Shown: positions 1-8,678, counted from the first letter of the stretch. The stretch: DNA of 64,000 nt from Xylophilus ampelinus (GCF_901875635.1 NZ_CABFMN010000022.1:45838-109837); one strand, 5' to 3'. Numbers and translations are program-made. The notes: generated by a model from the letters alone, not told the origin.

Positions 1-2
1 AG

Positions 3-521
3 CGCGAATTGGCCGAGAGCGGCCCGCGCGAGGAAGGCTATGGCGTGCCCTATTCCACCGTGCACGTGGGCACCATCCACGGCGGCCGTGCGCTCAACAT
101 CGTGCCCAGCGAATGCGAGATCGACTTCGAGATCCGCAACGTGGCGCAGGACCAGCCCGCGCAGATCCTGCAGCGCATCCTGCAGAACCTGGCCGCGCGC
201 GTGCAGCGCGAGGCCCAGCATCCCGACGCACCGCTGCCCGAGGTCACGCTGCGCAACAGCTACCCCAGCCTGTCCACGCCCGAGGACGCGCCCGCCGTCG
301 GCCTGCTGCGCTCGCTCCTGCCCGAGGACACGCCCACGACCAAGGTCGACTACGGCTCCGAAGGCGGCCTCTTTAGCCAAAGCTGGGCGCAGACCCCGGT
401 GCTGGTCTGCGGACCCGGCAGCATCACGGTGGCGCACAAGGCCGACGAGTACGTGGAGCTGTCGCAGCTGGCGGCCTGCGACCGCATGCTGGCCGGACTG
501 GTCGATTTCCTCTGCCGCTGA
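3..521 (+). CDS. argE: Acetylornithine deacetylase-type M20 peptidase, C-terminal part
   Basis: Only the last ~172 residues are present; the 5' part lies outside the window. ArgE removes the acetyl group from N2-acetylornithine in arginine synthesis and is a cytoplasmic di-zinc enzyme. The fragment holds the end of the M20 dimerisation domain (HVGTIHGGRALNIVPSECEI, the usual G-G-A-x-N-x-V-P signature) and the C-terminal catalytic lobe, with GSEGGLF and the zinc-binding His in AHKADEYV. ArgE and succinyl-diaminopimelate desuccinylase are related; the VCGPGS...AHKADE ending favours ArgE. It converges on the hydroxy-acid dehydrogenase, whose stop codon directly abuts its own. Confidence 0.8.
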   Translation, partial: RELAESGPREEGYGVPYSTVHVGTIHGGRALNIVPSECEIDFEIRNVAQDQPAQILQRILQNLAARVQREAQHPDAPLPEVTLRNSYPSLSTPEDAPAVGLLRSLLPEDTPTTKVDYGSEGGLFSQSWAQTPVLVCGPGSITVAHKADEYVELSQLAACDRMLAGLVDFLCR

Positions 522-1664
522 TCAGTCCAGCCGCAGGATGCGCCGGTCCACGGCGCGGATGTCGGTGCGGCCGCAGAAGGCCATGGACAGGTCCAGCTCG
601 GTGTGGATGATCTCCAGCGCCTTGGCGACGCCGGCCTCGCCCAGGGCGCCCAGGCCGTAGAGCATGGCCCGGCCGATGTAGGTGCCGCGTGCACCGAGCG
701 CGATCGCCTTGAGCACGTCCTGCCCCGAGCGGATGCCACCATCCATGTGCACCTCCACCTGCGCGCCGACGGCCTCGACAATCTCCGGGAGCATGGCGAT
801 GGACGACGCCGCGCCGTCCAGCTGGCGCCCGCCGTGGTTCGAAACCACGATCGCATCAGCGCCGGCGGCCACGGCCAGCCGCGCGTCCTCGGGCTCCTGG
901 ATGCCCTTGACGATGAGCTTGCCGCCCCAGCGCTGCCTGATCCATTCCACGTCCTGCCACGACAGGCGCGGATCGAACTGCTCGCGCGTCCAATCCACCA
1001 GCGAACCGATGCCGTCCACGCCCTTGGCATGGCCGACGATGTTGCCGAAGTGCCGGTGCCGCGTGCCCAGCATGCCCCAGCACCAGCGTGGCTTGCCGGC
1101 GAGGTCAACGAGGTTGCGCAGCGTCGGCCGGGGCGGCGTGGAGAGCCCGTTCTTCCTGTCCTTGTGCCGCTGGCCGAAGACCTGCAGGTCCATGGTCACG
1201 ACGAGGGCCGAGCAGTTGGCAGCGCGAGCGCGCTCGATCAGGCCTTCGACGAAGCTGCGGTCGCGCAACACGTAGAGCTGGAACCAGAAGGGGTGGCGAC
1301 CCGTTGCCTCGGCCACCGCCTCAATCGGGCAGATGCTCATGGTCGACAGCGTGAACGGAATGCCGAAGCGCTGCGCCGCGCGCGCGGCCAGGATCTCGCC
1401 GTCGGCATGCTGCATGCCCGTCAGCCCGGTGGGCGCGATCGCCACGGGCATGCGAACGGCCTGGCCGGCCATGGTGCTGGCCGTGCTGCGCGTCGTGATG
1501 TCGACCGCGACCCGCTGCCGGAACTCGATGCGGCGCAGGTCCTCTTCGTTCTTGCGATAGGTGTACTCGGTCCACGAACCGGTGTCCACGTAGTCGTAGA
1601 ACATGCGCGGCACGCGCTTCTTCGCCAGGGCCCGCAGATCTTCGATGCAGGTGATCTCGCTCAT
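522..1664 (-). CDS. lldD: FMN-dependent alpha-hydroxy-acid dehydrogenase (LldD-like)
   Basis: A 380-residue member of the FMN-dependent alpha-hydroxy-acid oxidase family, which oxidises L-lactate or a related 2-hydroxy acid to the keto acid and passes electrons to quinone or oxygen. The active-site SNHGGRQLDGA stretch carries the conserved His and Arg; the FMN-binding PVAIAPTGLTG near the N-terminus and the MDGGIRSG and GRAMLYGL stretches near the C-terminus are also present. I chose the ATG at 1664 (MSEI) rather than an ATG 60 nt upstream because a GAGGGGGA ribosome site sits just before it. It lies 77 nt downstream of the monooxygenase gene on the same strand, so the two may be co-transcribed. 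The exact substrate is not determined. Confidence 0.85.
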   Translation of the reverse strand: MSEITCIEDLRALAKKRVPRMFYDYVDTGSWTEYTYRKNEEDLRRIEFRQRVAVDITTRSTASTMAGQAVRMPVAIAPTGLTGMQHADGEILAARAAQRFGIPFTLSTMSICPIEAVAEATGRHPFWFQLYVLRDRSFVEGLIERARAANCSALVVTMDLQVFGQRHKDRKNGLSTPPRPTLRNLVDLAGKPRWCWGMLGTRHRHFGNIVGHAKGVDGIGSLVDWTREQFDPRLSWQDVEWIRQRWGGKLIVKGIQEPEDARLAVAAGADAIVVSNHGGRQLDGAASSIAMLPEIVEAVGAQVEVHMDGGIRSGQDVLKAIALGARGTYIGRAMLYGLGALGEAGVAKALEIIHTELDLSMAFCGRTDIRAVDRRILRLD

Positions 1665-1741
1665 CGAATCCCCCTCGAAGGACGACCGAGGCCGCCGGCC
1701 CGCCCACATCCGGCGGCCGTCCATTCAGGCTGTGCCCGCAC

Positions 1742-2992
1742 TCAGCTCTTCTCGTAGGACAGGTAGCCCTGCTGCAGAAGAATGTGGTCGGCGATGTACT
1801 TCGCGTCGTGCCACACGCCATAGATGAACGACGAGGCGCGGTTCACGAGGTTGGGCAGGCCCAGGAAGTAAATGCCGCCCTCGGCCGAGATGCCGCGCTT
1901 GTGATAGGGCTCGCCGTTCTCGTGGAAGGCATTGACCTTGAGCCAGCTGAAGTCGAACCGGAAGCCCGTGGCCCACAGCACCGTGGTGATGCCGGCCTGT
2001 TGCAGGTCCAGGCTCAGGATGGGCTCGGTCAGGCACGGAGGGTCGGGCAGCAGCTCCCACGCATCGGGCTCGGGCGGGAAAGGCAGGCCGTTCTGCTCGA
2101 TGTAGGCATCGGCGTCGCGCAGCACGTCGAAGTAGGCCTGGTCGCCCTCGGCCACGTTCTTCGCCAGCCCTTCGGCGAATCGCATCACGCCGTTCTCGTA
2201 GGTCTGGGTCAGGCCCACCAGTTCGATGCCCGCATGGGCCAGGCGCCGGAAGTCCACCGTCCTGCCGCCCTCGTAACCGCTCACCGCGAAGGCGACGTGC
2301 TTCTTCTTGGGCTTGATGCGCACCTCGTCCCACAGGCCCAGCGCGCCGAGCCACCAGCAGTAGTCGCGCCCGCGGTAGGAGCGCGGCGGGCGGTAGTGCT
2401 CTCCCACCGACAGGTACACCTTGCGGCCGGCCTGGCGCAGTTCCTCGGCGATCTGCGAGCCGGACGCGCCGGCCCCCACGACCAGCACCGCGCCGTCGGC
2501 CAGCTGGCCCGGGTTCTTGTAGGCCGAGGAATGCAGCTGGGCGATGGGCGCGTCCGCCGGCACGATGTCCGGGTAGGCCGGCACCTGGAAGGGGCCGGTA
2601 GCGGCCACCACGTTCATCGCCTCGATCACGCCTTCGGAGGTGCTCACCTTGAAGCCCGGGCGGCCGCTGTGGCGCTCGACCTGGATCACCTCCACACCCG
2701 TGCGAACGGGCGCCTTCAGCATGGCGGCATAGTCCTCGAAATACTGCGCCATCCGTTCCTTGGGCGGAAAGGCCTCGGGCGACACGCCCTCGAAGCGCAG
2801 GCCCGGGAAGCGGTCGTGCCAGGCCGGGCCGTTGGCCACCAGCGAGTCCCAGCGCTCGGAGCGCCAGCGCTCCGCGATGCGCTTGCGCTCCAGCACGATG
2901 TGCGGGACGCCCATGGCCGCGAGATGCTCGCTCATCGCAATGCCGGCCTGGCCTGCGCCGACCACCAGCGTGTTGATCTTTTCCACTGACAT
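1742..2992 (-). CDS. Flavin-containing monooxygenase-like FAD/NAD(P) protein
   Basis: A 416-residue class B flavoprotein monooxygenase-like protein. Two Rossmann fingerprints are visible: GAGQAG near residue 12 (FAD) and VVGAGASG near residue 173 (NADPH). Between them are the W-rich and R-rich stretches (RWRSERWDS, GPAWHDRFPGL) common to the YUC/FMO-like branch, and ATGFRFD near the C-terminus matches the conserved ATG-F-R/D box of this fold. Such enzymes oxygenate soft nucleophiles (N or S) or ketones. Nothing in the sequence fixes the substrate. It is divergent from the ABC ATPase operon across a 268-nt spacer. Confidence 0.8.
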   Translation of the reverse strand: MSVEKINTLVVGAGQAGIAMSEHLAAMGVPHIVLERKRIAERWRSERWDSLVANGPAWHDRFPGLRFEGVSPEAFPPKERMAQYFEDYAAMLKAPVRTGVEVIQVERHSGRPGFKVSTSEGVIEAMNVVAATGPFQVPAYPDIVPADAPIAQLHSSAYKNPGQLADGAVLVVGAGASGSQIAEELRQAGRKVYLSVGEHYRPPRSYRGRDYCWWLGALGLWDEVRIKPKKKHVAFAVSGYEGGRTVDFRRLAHAGIELVGLTQTYENGVMRFAEGLAKNVAEGDQAYFDVLRDADAYIEQNGLPFPPEPDAWELLPDPPCLTEPILSLDLQQAGITTVLWATGFRFDFSWLKVNAFHENGEPYHKRGISAEGGIYFLGLPNLVNRASSFIYGVWHDAKYIADHILLQQGYLSYEKS

Positions 2993-3260
2993 TTGATATT
3001 CCTCAGAACAGTCGCCGCGGGTGCCTCCGGCCGGGCAGGCCGGCGATGCCAGGCACCGATGGGGGCCGAGTCTGATGAAGGGCGCCGCGTTTGAGAACCA
3101 CGTTTTTCAGACGCAAGGCTTAGGAAAAAGTGAAGCGCCGCGCCCGTGGCCGTCGGCACGCCACGATCGCAGGTCACCGGCGCTCCTTTCGTTTTTTCCG
3201 AGGGGCAGCCTCAATTTCTGCAAATGCCCACGCGGGGCCGATTGACTTATCGTGCCCGGC
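2993..3260. promoter_or_regulatory. Divergent intergenic region with imperfect inverted repeat
   Basis: This 268-nt spacer separates the divergent monooxygenase and ABC ATPase operons and must hold both promoters. I see an imperfect inverted repeat of CACGTTTTTC and GAAAAAGTG with a ~15-nt spacer near 3100-3133, which could be an operator. No gene or riboswitch is recognisable. Confidence 0.3.
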
Positions 3261-4391
3261 ATGAATCCTGTCCCTTCCGAGATCGGCCTCGATGCGGCCG
3301 ACACGGCCGTCAGCATCGAAGGCGTCGTCAAGAAGTACGGCGACCAGACCGTGCTGCGTGAGGTCTCGCTGAAGATCCGGCGCGGCGAGTTCCTGACACT
3401 GCTGGGCCCATCCGGCTGCGGCAAGACCACGCTGCTGAACCTGATCGCCGGCTTCGCCGAGGCCGACAGCGGCGAGGTCTTCATCGACGGCCAGCCCGTG
3501 ACCAGCGAGCCGCCGCACCGGCGCCAGATCGGCCTGGTGTTCCAGAACTACGCGCTCTTCCCCCACATGACGGTGGAGCGCAACATCGGCTATGGCCTGC
3601 GCATGCAGGGCGTGGCCAAGGACGAGGCCGCCAGGCGCATCCGGGATGCGATGGCCATGGTCAAGCTCGACGGCCTGGGGCACCGCAAGCCCCGCGAGCT
3701 CTCGGGCGGGCAGCAGCAGCGCGTGGCACTGGCCCGCGCGCTCGTGATCCAGCCCAAGGTGCTGCTGCTGGACGAACCCTTCTCGGCCCTGGACAAGAGC
3801 CTGCGCGGCTCCATGCAAGTCGAGATCCGCGAGATCCAGCGCCGGCTCGGTCTGACCACCGTGTTCGTCACGCACGACCAGGGCGAGGCGCTGGCCATGT
3901 CCGATCGCATCGCGGTGATGTCGGGCGGCGTGATCTGCCAGATCGCGCCGCCGGCCGAGCTCTACCAGAACCCGCAGGACCCGTTCGTCGCGTCCTTCGT
4001 GGGCGATGTGAACATCCTGCCCGCGCACTACCACGGCAAGGGCGCGGGCGATGTGCAGCTGCGCCTGGGCTCGGGGCTGATCAGCCTCTCGCAGGACCGG
4101 GTCGTGCACGGCTCGGACGAAGGCGCGCGGCTGGACGTCTACGTGCGGCCCGAACACATGCGGCTGGAGCACCTGCACGGCGGATCGGTGCTCAGCGGCA
4201 CGGTGATCCACCACGTGTTCCAGGGCGACCACATCAACACTTTCGTCGATGTGGACCTGCCGATGACGGCACGCCAGATCGTCACCGTGCGCAGCCCCGG
4301 CCTGGCCGCCATGCAGCAATGGCCCGTGGGCTCAGTCGCGGGCCTGGCACTGGTGGACGAAGGCGTGAGCGTCTTCACTCCCCGGCCATGA
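3261..4391 (+). CDS. PotA/UgpC-type ABC transporter ATP-binding protein (orphan)
   Basis: A 376-residue ATPase subunit of the spermidine/putrescine/iron/sugar-phosphate importer class. It has Walker A GPSGCGKTT, signature LSGGQQQR, Walker B LLLDEPFSALD, switch His in VTHDQGEA, and a C-terminal TOBE-like domain from about residue 285. No permease or binding protein lies next to it, so its partners must be encoded elsewhere (perhaps outside the window). It starts a compact operon: its TGA overlaps the next ATG (ATGA). A GTG 9 nt upstream is an alternative start; neither has a convincing ribosome site. Confidence 0.85.
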   Translation: MNPVPSEIGLDAADTAVSIEGVVKKYGDQTVLREVSLKIRRGEFLTLLGPSGCGKTTLLNLIAGFAEADSGEVFIDGQPVTSEPPHRRQIGLVFQNYALFPHMTVERNIGYGLRMQGVAKDEAARRIRDAMAMVKLDGLGHRKPRELSGGQQQRVALARALVIQPKVLLLDEPFSALDKSLRGSMQVEIREIQRRLGLTTVFVTHDQGEALAMSDRIAVMSGGVICQIAPPAELYQNPQDPFVASFVGDVNILPAHYHGKGAGDVQLRLGSGLISLSQDRVVHGSDEGARLDVYVRPEHMRLEHLHGGSVLSGTVIHHVFQGDHINTFVDVDLPMTARQIVTVRSPGLAAMQQWPVGSVAGLALVDEGVSVFTPRP

Positions 4392-5458
4392 GCTCCGCCG
4401 TGCCCCACGAAGGCGATCGCATCGCGGACGGTGCAGGAAGCGTTGTGCCGGGCGCCGCAACGGCATCCCTGCCCGACGTCATGCAGGCCATCGTCGCCCG
4501 CCAACCCGGCGACGCCAGCGTGCTGGCGCTGGTCGAGCGGCCGGTGCCCCGGCCGGGCGTCGGCGAGGTGCTGCTGCGCGTGCTGGGCGCCGGCATCAAC
4601 CGGCCCGACATCATGCAGCGCCAGGGCATCGCCAAGCCCGCACCCGGCGTCACCGACGTGCTGGGCCTGGAGGTCTGCGGCGAAGTCGTCGCCTGCGGCC
4701 CCGGTGTCGCCCCGACCTTGCTGGGCCAACGGCGCATGGCACTCGTGCCGGGCGGCGGCTACGCCCCCTGGTGCGCGGCCGCGGTCGACCATTCGTTTGC
4801 GGTGCCCGAGCGGCTCACCGACGCCGAGGCCGCAGCGCTGCCCGAAGGCCTGTTCACGGTGTGGCACAACCTGTTCGAGCTGGGCCGCCTGCGCATGGGC
4901 GAGACGGTGCTGATCCACGGCGCCGCAGGCGGCATCGGCACGCTCGCCGTGCAGATCGCGCACGCGGCCGGCTGCACCGTGGTGGCCACCGCCGGCAACG
5001 AGGCCCGCGCAGGCGAAATCAGGGCCCTGGGTGCGGACTTGGGGATCTGCTGGCGCAGCACCGACTTCGTCCAGGCCTGCCTGGACTTCACCGAAGGCCG
5101 CGGCGTGGACGTGGTCCTGGACATCGTGGGTGGCGACTACGTGCGCCGCAACCTGCAGGCCATGGCTTTCGGCGGCCGACATGTGAGCCTGTCTTTCATG
5201 CAGGGCTCGGCCGTCACGGTCGAGTTGCTCACGCTGATGCAGCGCCAGCTGAGCCTGCATTCATCCACCATGCGGCCACAGACGCATGCCGAGAAGGCGC
5301 GCATGGCGCAAGCGCTCACCCGTCATGTTCTGCCGCTGCTCGCCAGCGGGCGTATCGCGCCACGCGTGCACGCCTGCCTGCCGCTGCCTCAGGCCGCGCA
5401 AGCCCATGCGCTGCTGGAGAGCGGCCAGGTATTCGGAAAACTCGTCCTGGTGCCTTGA
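4388..5458 (+). CDS. Zinc-independent NAD(P)H:quinone oxidoreductase (MDR family)
   Basis: A 356-residue quinone oxidoreductase/zeta-crystallin type medium-chain reductase. The GroES-like half has GINRPDIMQRQG, the typical quinone-reductase replacement for zinc-binding alcohol dehydrogenase motifs, and the NADPH-binding half has HGAAGGIGTLAVQ. The first ~35 residues extend beyond the usual start (MQAIVARQPG), so an internal ATG near 4481 is an alternative; the upstream ATG is favoured by the 4-nt ATGA overlap with the ABC ATPase. It probably reduces a quinone or an alpha,beta-unsaturated carbonyl using NADPH. Confidence 0.85.
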   Translation: MSSAVPHEGDRIADGAGSVVPGAATASLPDVMQAIVARQPGDASVLALVERPVPRPGVGEVLLRVLGAGINRPDIMQRQGIAKPAPGVTDVLGLEVCGEVVACGPGVAPTLLGQRRMALVPGGGYAPWCAAAVDHSFAVPERLTDAEAAALPEGLFTVWHNLFELGRLRMGETVLIHGAAGGIGTLAVQIAHAAGCTVVATAGNEARAGEIRALGADLGICWRSTDFVQACLDFTEGRGVDVVLDIVGGDYVRRNLQAMAFGGRHVSLSFMQGSAVTVELLTLMQRQLSLHSSTMRPQTHAEKARMAQALTRHVLPLLASGRIAPRVHACLPLPQAAQAHALLESGQVFGKLVLVP

Positions 5459-5463
5459 ACATC

Positions 5464-6078
5464 ATGCGATTGCTCTACGCCCCCACCTCGCCCTTCGTGC
5501 GCAAGGTCATGGTCTGCGCCCACCTGAGCGGCCAGGCCGAACGCATTCAGTGGCTGGACAGCGCCGCCCACCCGGTGCGCCGCGACGACCGCATTGCCGC
5601 ACACAACCCGCTGGCCAAGGTTCCAACGCTCATCCTCGACGATGGCCAGTCGCTCTACGACAGCAGAGTGATCTGCGAGTACGTCGGCAGCCTGGGCAGC
5701 GCCGGGATTTTCCCGGTCGCTGGTCCCGCACGCTGGACGGCGTTGACCCGACAGGCCCTGGGCGACGGCCTGCTCGACGCCGCGCTGCTCGCCCGCTATG
5801 AGCTGACGGCACGGCCGCCCGAGGTGCAATGGACGGTCTGGCGCGAAGCGCTCCTGACCAAGATCGCGGCCTGCCTGGACGCCGTCGAAGCCATTGGGCC
5901 GGGCTTGGCCACGTCCGCCCCGACGATCGGCGAGATCACCCTGGGCTGCGGCCTGGGCTATCTGGATTTCCGCTTCCCCGAACTCGACTGGCGGTCCAAC
6001 CATCCCGCTGCGGCGCGCTGGTACGACACCTTCGCGCAGTTGCCCGCCATGCAGGCCACCCTTCCCCACGACGCTTGA
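5464..6078 (+). CDS. Glutathione S-transferase family protein
   Basis: A 204-residue soluble GST. The N-terminal thioredoxin-fold half has the TSPFVRKVMV start of GSTs, the cis-Pro in KVPTL and the glutathione-contacting DSRVICEYV. The all-alpha C-terminal half follows from about residue 85. Five nucleotides separate it from the quinone oxidoreductase gene and eight from the dehydroquinase homologue, so it belongs to the same transcript. Its role there could be conjugation, isomerisation or detoxification of a pathway intermediate; the sequence does not tell which. Confidence 0.85.
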   Translation: MRLLYAPTSPFVRKVMVCAHLSGQAERIQWLDSAAHPVRRDDRIAAHNPLAKVPTLILDDGQSLYDSRVICEYVGSLGSAGIFPVAGPARWTALTRQALGDGLLDAALLARYELTARPPEVQWTVWREALLTKIAACLDAVEAIGPGLATSAPTIGEITLGCGLGYLDFRFPELDWRSNHPAAARWYDTFAQLPAMQATLPHDA

Positions 6079-6086
6079 GAGTCGCC

Positions 6087-6560
6087 ATGCCCAATTCCGC
6101 CATGCCCCCCGTCACCGTCTGGTTCCTGAACGGCCCCAACGCCAACCTCTATGGCCTGGACGCCAACAAGACCTACGGGAGCGATAGCTTTCCGGTGCTG
6201 CAGTCGCGCTGCGAGCAGAAGGCCGCTTCGCTCGGCGTGCACCTGCGCTTTCTGCAGTCCAACCACGAAGGGCAGTTGATCGACTGGATTCAGGAGGCGC
6301 GCGGCACAGCCGACGGCATCGTCATCAACGCCGCCGGGCTGACGTACACGTCCATCGCCATCCTCGACGCGCTGCTGGCCTTTCCGGGCAAAATCATCGA
6401 GGCCCATATGAGCAACATCTGGAAGCGCGAGCCGTTTCGCCACAAGTCGTTCATCTCCAAGGCCGCCGACGGCGTGATCGCGGGCCTGGGCGGCGATGGC
6501 TATGAATTCGCCATCGAGGCCCTGGCGCGCCTCGTGCGCAAGAGCCGTCAGGACGCTTGA
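6087..6560 (+). CDS. Type II 3-dehydroquinate dehydratase homologue lacking the catalytic Arg
   Basis: A 157-residue protein of the type II dehydroquinase fold (AroQ family length is ~145-150). Conserved elements are LNGPN at 14-18, the catalytic-loop Tyr30, Asn81, the HMSN motif with His107, and Arg114/Arg118. Compared with the well-studied Mycobacterium tuberculosis enzyme, the catalytic loop Arg (its Arg19) is Asp25 here, and the THTS His is Tyr87 (TYTS). Those changes suggest altered chemistry or substrate rather than shikimate-pathway service. It sits between GST and a GhrA-like dehydrogenase in one operon. A true aroQ is expected elsewhere in the genome. Confidence 0.8.
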   Translation: MPNSAMPPVTVWFLNGPNANLYGLDANKTYGSDSFPVLQSRCEQKAASLGVHLRFLQSNHEGQLIDWIQEARGTADGIVINAAGLTYTSIAILDALLAFPGKIIEAHMSNIWKREPFRHKSFISKAADGVIAGLGGDGYEFAIEALARLVRKSRQDA

Positions 6561-6562
6561 CG

Positions 6563-7507
6563 ATGGCAGCAGCCCTCGGCGCTCTGGTCTTCTACAGCGA
6601 CTTCGACGACTTCGACACCTGGAAGCACGCGCTGCAGGCGCAGTTGCCGGGGTTGCAGGTGGTGCATTCCAGCGCCGTCGAGCGACCGCAAGACGTGCAC
6701 TACGCGATGGCCTGGAAACCACCTGCGGGCTTCTTTCAGCGGATGCCCAACCTGCGGCTGATCATCAACCTGGGCGCTGGCGTCGACGCGCTTGTCGCTC
6801 GCGACGACCTGCCGTCAGGCATCCCCATCACGCGGATCACCGATCCGCAAATGGCGCGCATGATGGCCGGCTACGTGCTGTTCGCCGTGCTGCGCCACGC
6901 ACGCGACATCCCGTACTTCGAGCAGGCGCAGCGCCGGGGCGAATGGGCCTACCGCCATCCTCGCGCGCCCCAAGAGATCACGGTCGCAGTGCTGGGCCTG
7001 GGCCAGCTCGGCGCCACGGCCGCCTGCGAACTGCAGCGCCAAGGCTTCCGGACGCTGGGCTGGTCGCGCAGCCCGCGTCAGATCGAAAGTGTGGAATGCT
7101 TTGCGGGCCAGCAGACGCTGGACGACGTGCTCGGCCAGGCCGACATCGTGGTACTGATGCTGCCGCTGACCCCGCAGACCCTCGGCCTGTTCGACCGCAC
7201 TCGGCTGGAGCGCCTCAAGCCCGGCGCGGCTTTCGTGAACGTGGCCCGTGGTGCGCTGGTCGATCAGGCCGCGCTGACGGCATTGCTCGAGAGCGGGCAC
7301 ATCGGCAGTGCCACGCTGGATGTGTTCGAGCGCGAACCTCTGCCGGCAGACGATCCACTGTGGCGCATGCCGAACGTGCTCATCACACCTCACCTTGCGT
7401 CCGTCGCCATTCCCGAGTCGTCATCGCGCCAGATCGCAGCCAACATTCAACGTGTGGCCGCTGGACTGGAGCCCGAAAATCGGATCGATGCGAGTCGCGG
7501 CTACTGA
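6563..7507 (+). CDS. ghrA: GhrA-like glyoxylate/hydroxypyruvate reductase
   Basis: A 314-residue D-2-hydroxyacid dehydrogenase. It has the NAD(P)-binding VLGLGQLG (around 148-155), the LPLTPQT and NVARGALVD motifs with the substrate-binding Arg, the DVFEREPLP Glu, and the catalytic His in TPHLAS. It should reduce a 2-keto acid such as glyoxylate or hydroxypyruvate in the cytoplasm. The ATG at 6563 follows the previous stop by two nucleotides. It is the last gene of the five-gene operon; the accessory region begins right after it. Confidence 0.85.
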   Translation: MAAALGALVFYSDFDDFDTWKHALQAQLPGLQVVHSSAVERPQDVHYAMAWKPPAGFFQRMPNLRLIINLGAGVDALVARDDLPSGIPITRITDPQMARMMAGYVLFAVLRHARDIPYFEQAQRRGEWAYRHPRAPQEITVAVLGLGQLGATAACELQRQGFRTLGWSRSPRQIESVECFAGQQTLDDVLGQADIVVLMLPLTPQTLGLFDRTRLERLKPGAAFVNVARGALVDQAALTALLESGHIGSATLDVFEREPLPADDPLWRMPNVLITPHLASVAIPESSSRQIAANIQRVAAGLEPENRIDASRGY

Positions 7508-7583
7508 AAAGGGCACGACCAGCGTCATGATCCTTCGACGGCTGCGCAAGCCGAGGCAGTGCCGGCGCTGCCACATAGCTTGG

Positions 7584-7814
7584 CTATCCCCTGCTGATCG
7601 AATCCTGCCCGCCGCCACCGGCCGTTGCGCGCAGTCGCTTTCGAAAGGCCAAGTACGCAGCAATCAGCGCGGCGTCTCTGGACGGGTAGCACTCGTCATC
7701 GCCCGGCAGCTCGGCGTAACTATCCAGTTCATCGCTGCTTGCCAGGTACACCCAGCAATACTCGTCCGATCCGAGGGCGTGCACCGCGATGCCGGTGACG
7801 ACATACACGCTCAT
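7584..7814 (-). CDS. Hypothetical protein, 76 aa
   Basis: A small acidic protein (starts MSVYVVTGIAVHALGSDEYC) that I do not recognise. Support for being real is a good ribosome site (AGAGGG) immediately upstream of the ATG at 7814 and an amino-acid composition typical of soluble proteins, with a Gly-rich tail. No membrane segment or signal peptide is visible. It lies in the accessory patch and converges on ghrA. Confidence 0.45.
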   Translation of the reverse strand: MSVYVVTGIAVHALGSDEYCWVYLASSDELDSYAELPGDDECYPSRDAALIAAYLAFRKRLRATAGGGGQDSISRG

Positions 7815-8069
7815 GCACCCTCTGCAGAGCTGTAGGAACAAGTGGTGGGCGCAGCGTTCATGACTCCATTTTCGGCAGCCTCCCCTTATTCATTGAGGAA
7901 AAGTTGCACGAATCGCCGTTAGCGGTTGAGCCGGATCAAGACTGTTTCCAAAGTTCGCGGAAAAATTACTACTCTGTACCCAATGTTTCGGATTGCGCCC
8001 TTGTCCTACAGCGTGATTCGCCACTCTGAGCGATTTTCCAACTCTGGACGCACCTAGACGGAGAACGAC

Positions 8070-8267
8070 ATGAACCGCTCTCATCCGTTGGGCGACGACT
8101 TCGCCCGCTGGGTGGAACTGACTGACGACTACGAAGCGCGAATAGCGCATGCCTCCTCGGCGAAGGACTTGACCGACCGCGAAGGCCTTGCCGGAATGGC
8201 CAGACGCGTTCGCGAGCTCTCTCAAGCGGCGACCGTTTGGCATCGACACGCAGCGCCTCACCACTGA
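8070..8267 (+). CDS. Hypothetical protein, 65 aa
   Basis: A short charged open frame (starts MNRSHPLGDDFARWVELTDD) preceded by CGGAGA about 8 nt before the ATG. Helical and soluble in appearance, no recognised family. Competing open frames exist on the opposite strand; composition and the ribosome site favour this one, but the call is weak. Confidence 0.35.
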   Translation: MNRSHPLGDDFARWVELTDDYEARIAHASSAKDLTDREGLAGMARRVRELSQAATVWHRHAAPHH

Positions 8268-8291
8268 GCAGCAGCTTCTGCTTGGTCAGCA

Positions 8292-8561
8292 ATGGCCTTT
8301 CTCACATTTGGCCCCGGCTTGAGGCTGTCACGTGCGCCGCAGTTCGAGGCGCGATATCGGCCGGGCCAGTTTGCGCCGGTCACAGGCATTTATCAGTGCA
8401 CGGCTTGCGGCTTCGAGATCGTTTGCCTCGCAACCAAGCACTTGCAGTCGCGCGAAGACAAACGCCTGCCACGCCACCCACGGGACTGCCCGGGAATTTC
8501 CTGGCGCCTGCTTGCGCAAGTGAATGAGCGACCATGGCTGCTGGTCGACCAACGCCCATGA
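8292..8561 (+). CDS. Small zinc-ribbon-like protein
   Basis: An 89-residue open frame whose central part (RYRPGQFAPVTGIYQCTACG) looks like the short bacterial zinc-ribbon proteins that begin with a P-G-x-x-A-P-x-x-G-x-Y block followed by C-x-x-C. A second region has only one Cys (RDCPG) where these proteins usually offer another metal-ligand pair, so metal binding may be lost or unusual. The start has no clear ribosome site. Function unknown; it lies just left of the IS remnant. Confidence 0.45.
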   Translation: MAFLTFGPGLRLSRAPQFEARYRPGQFAPVTGIYQCTACGFEIVCLATKHLQSREDKRLPRHPRDCPGISWRLLAQVNERPWLLVDQRP

Positions 8562-8678
8562 TCGAGTCGCCCAGAATCGAGCCGCCGTGGCCCGTCACCG
8601 CTGCGGACACTGGGCTCGCGCGTGCGGGAGGCAGGCAAGGACCTGGCCGGATGCGTCGTCGGCGAACGCACGCCTGTT

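Noticed and set aside
7890..8292. Minus-strand open frames opposite the 65-residue hypothetical gene.
   Set aside because: Arg/Ser-rich composition and no ribosome site; they look like shadows.
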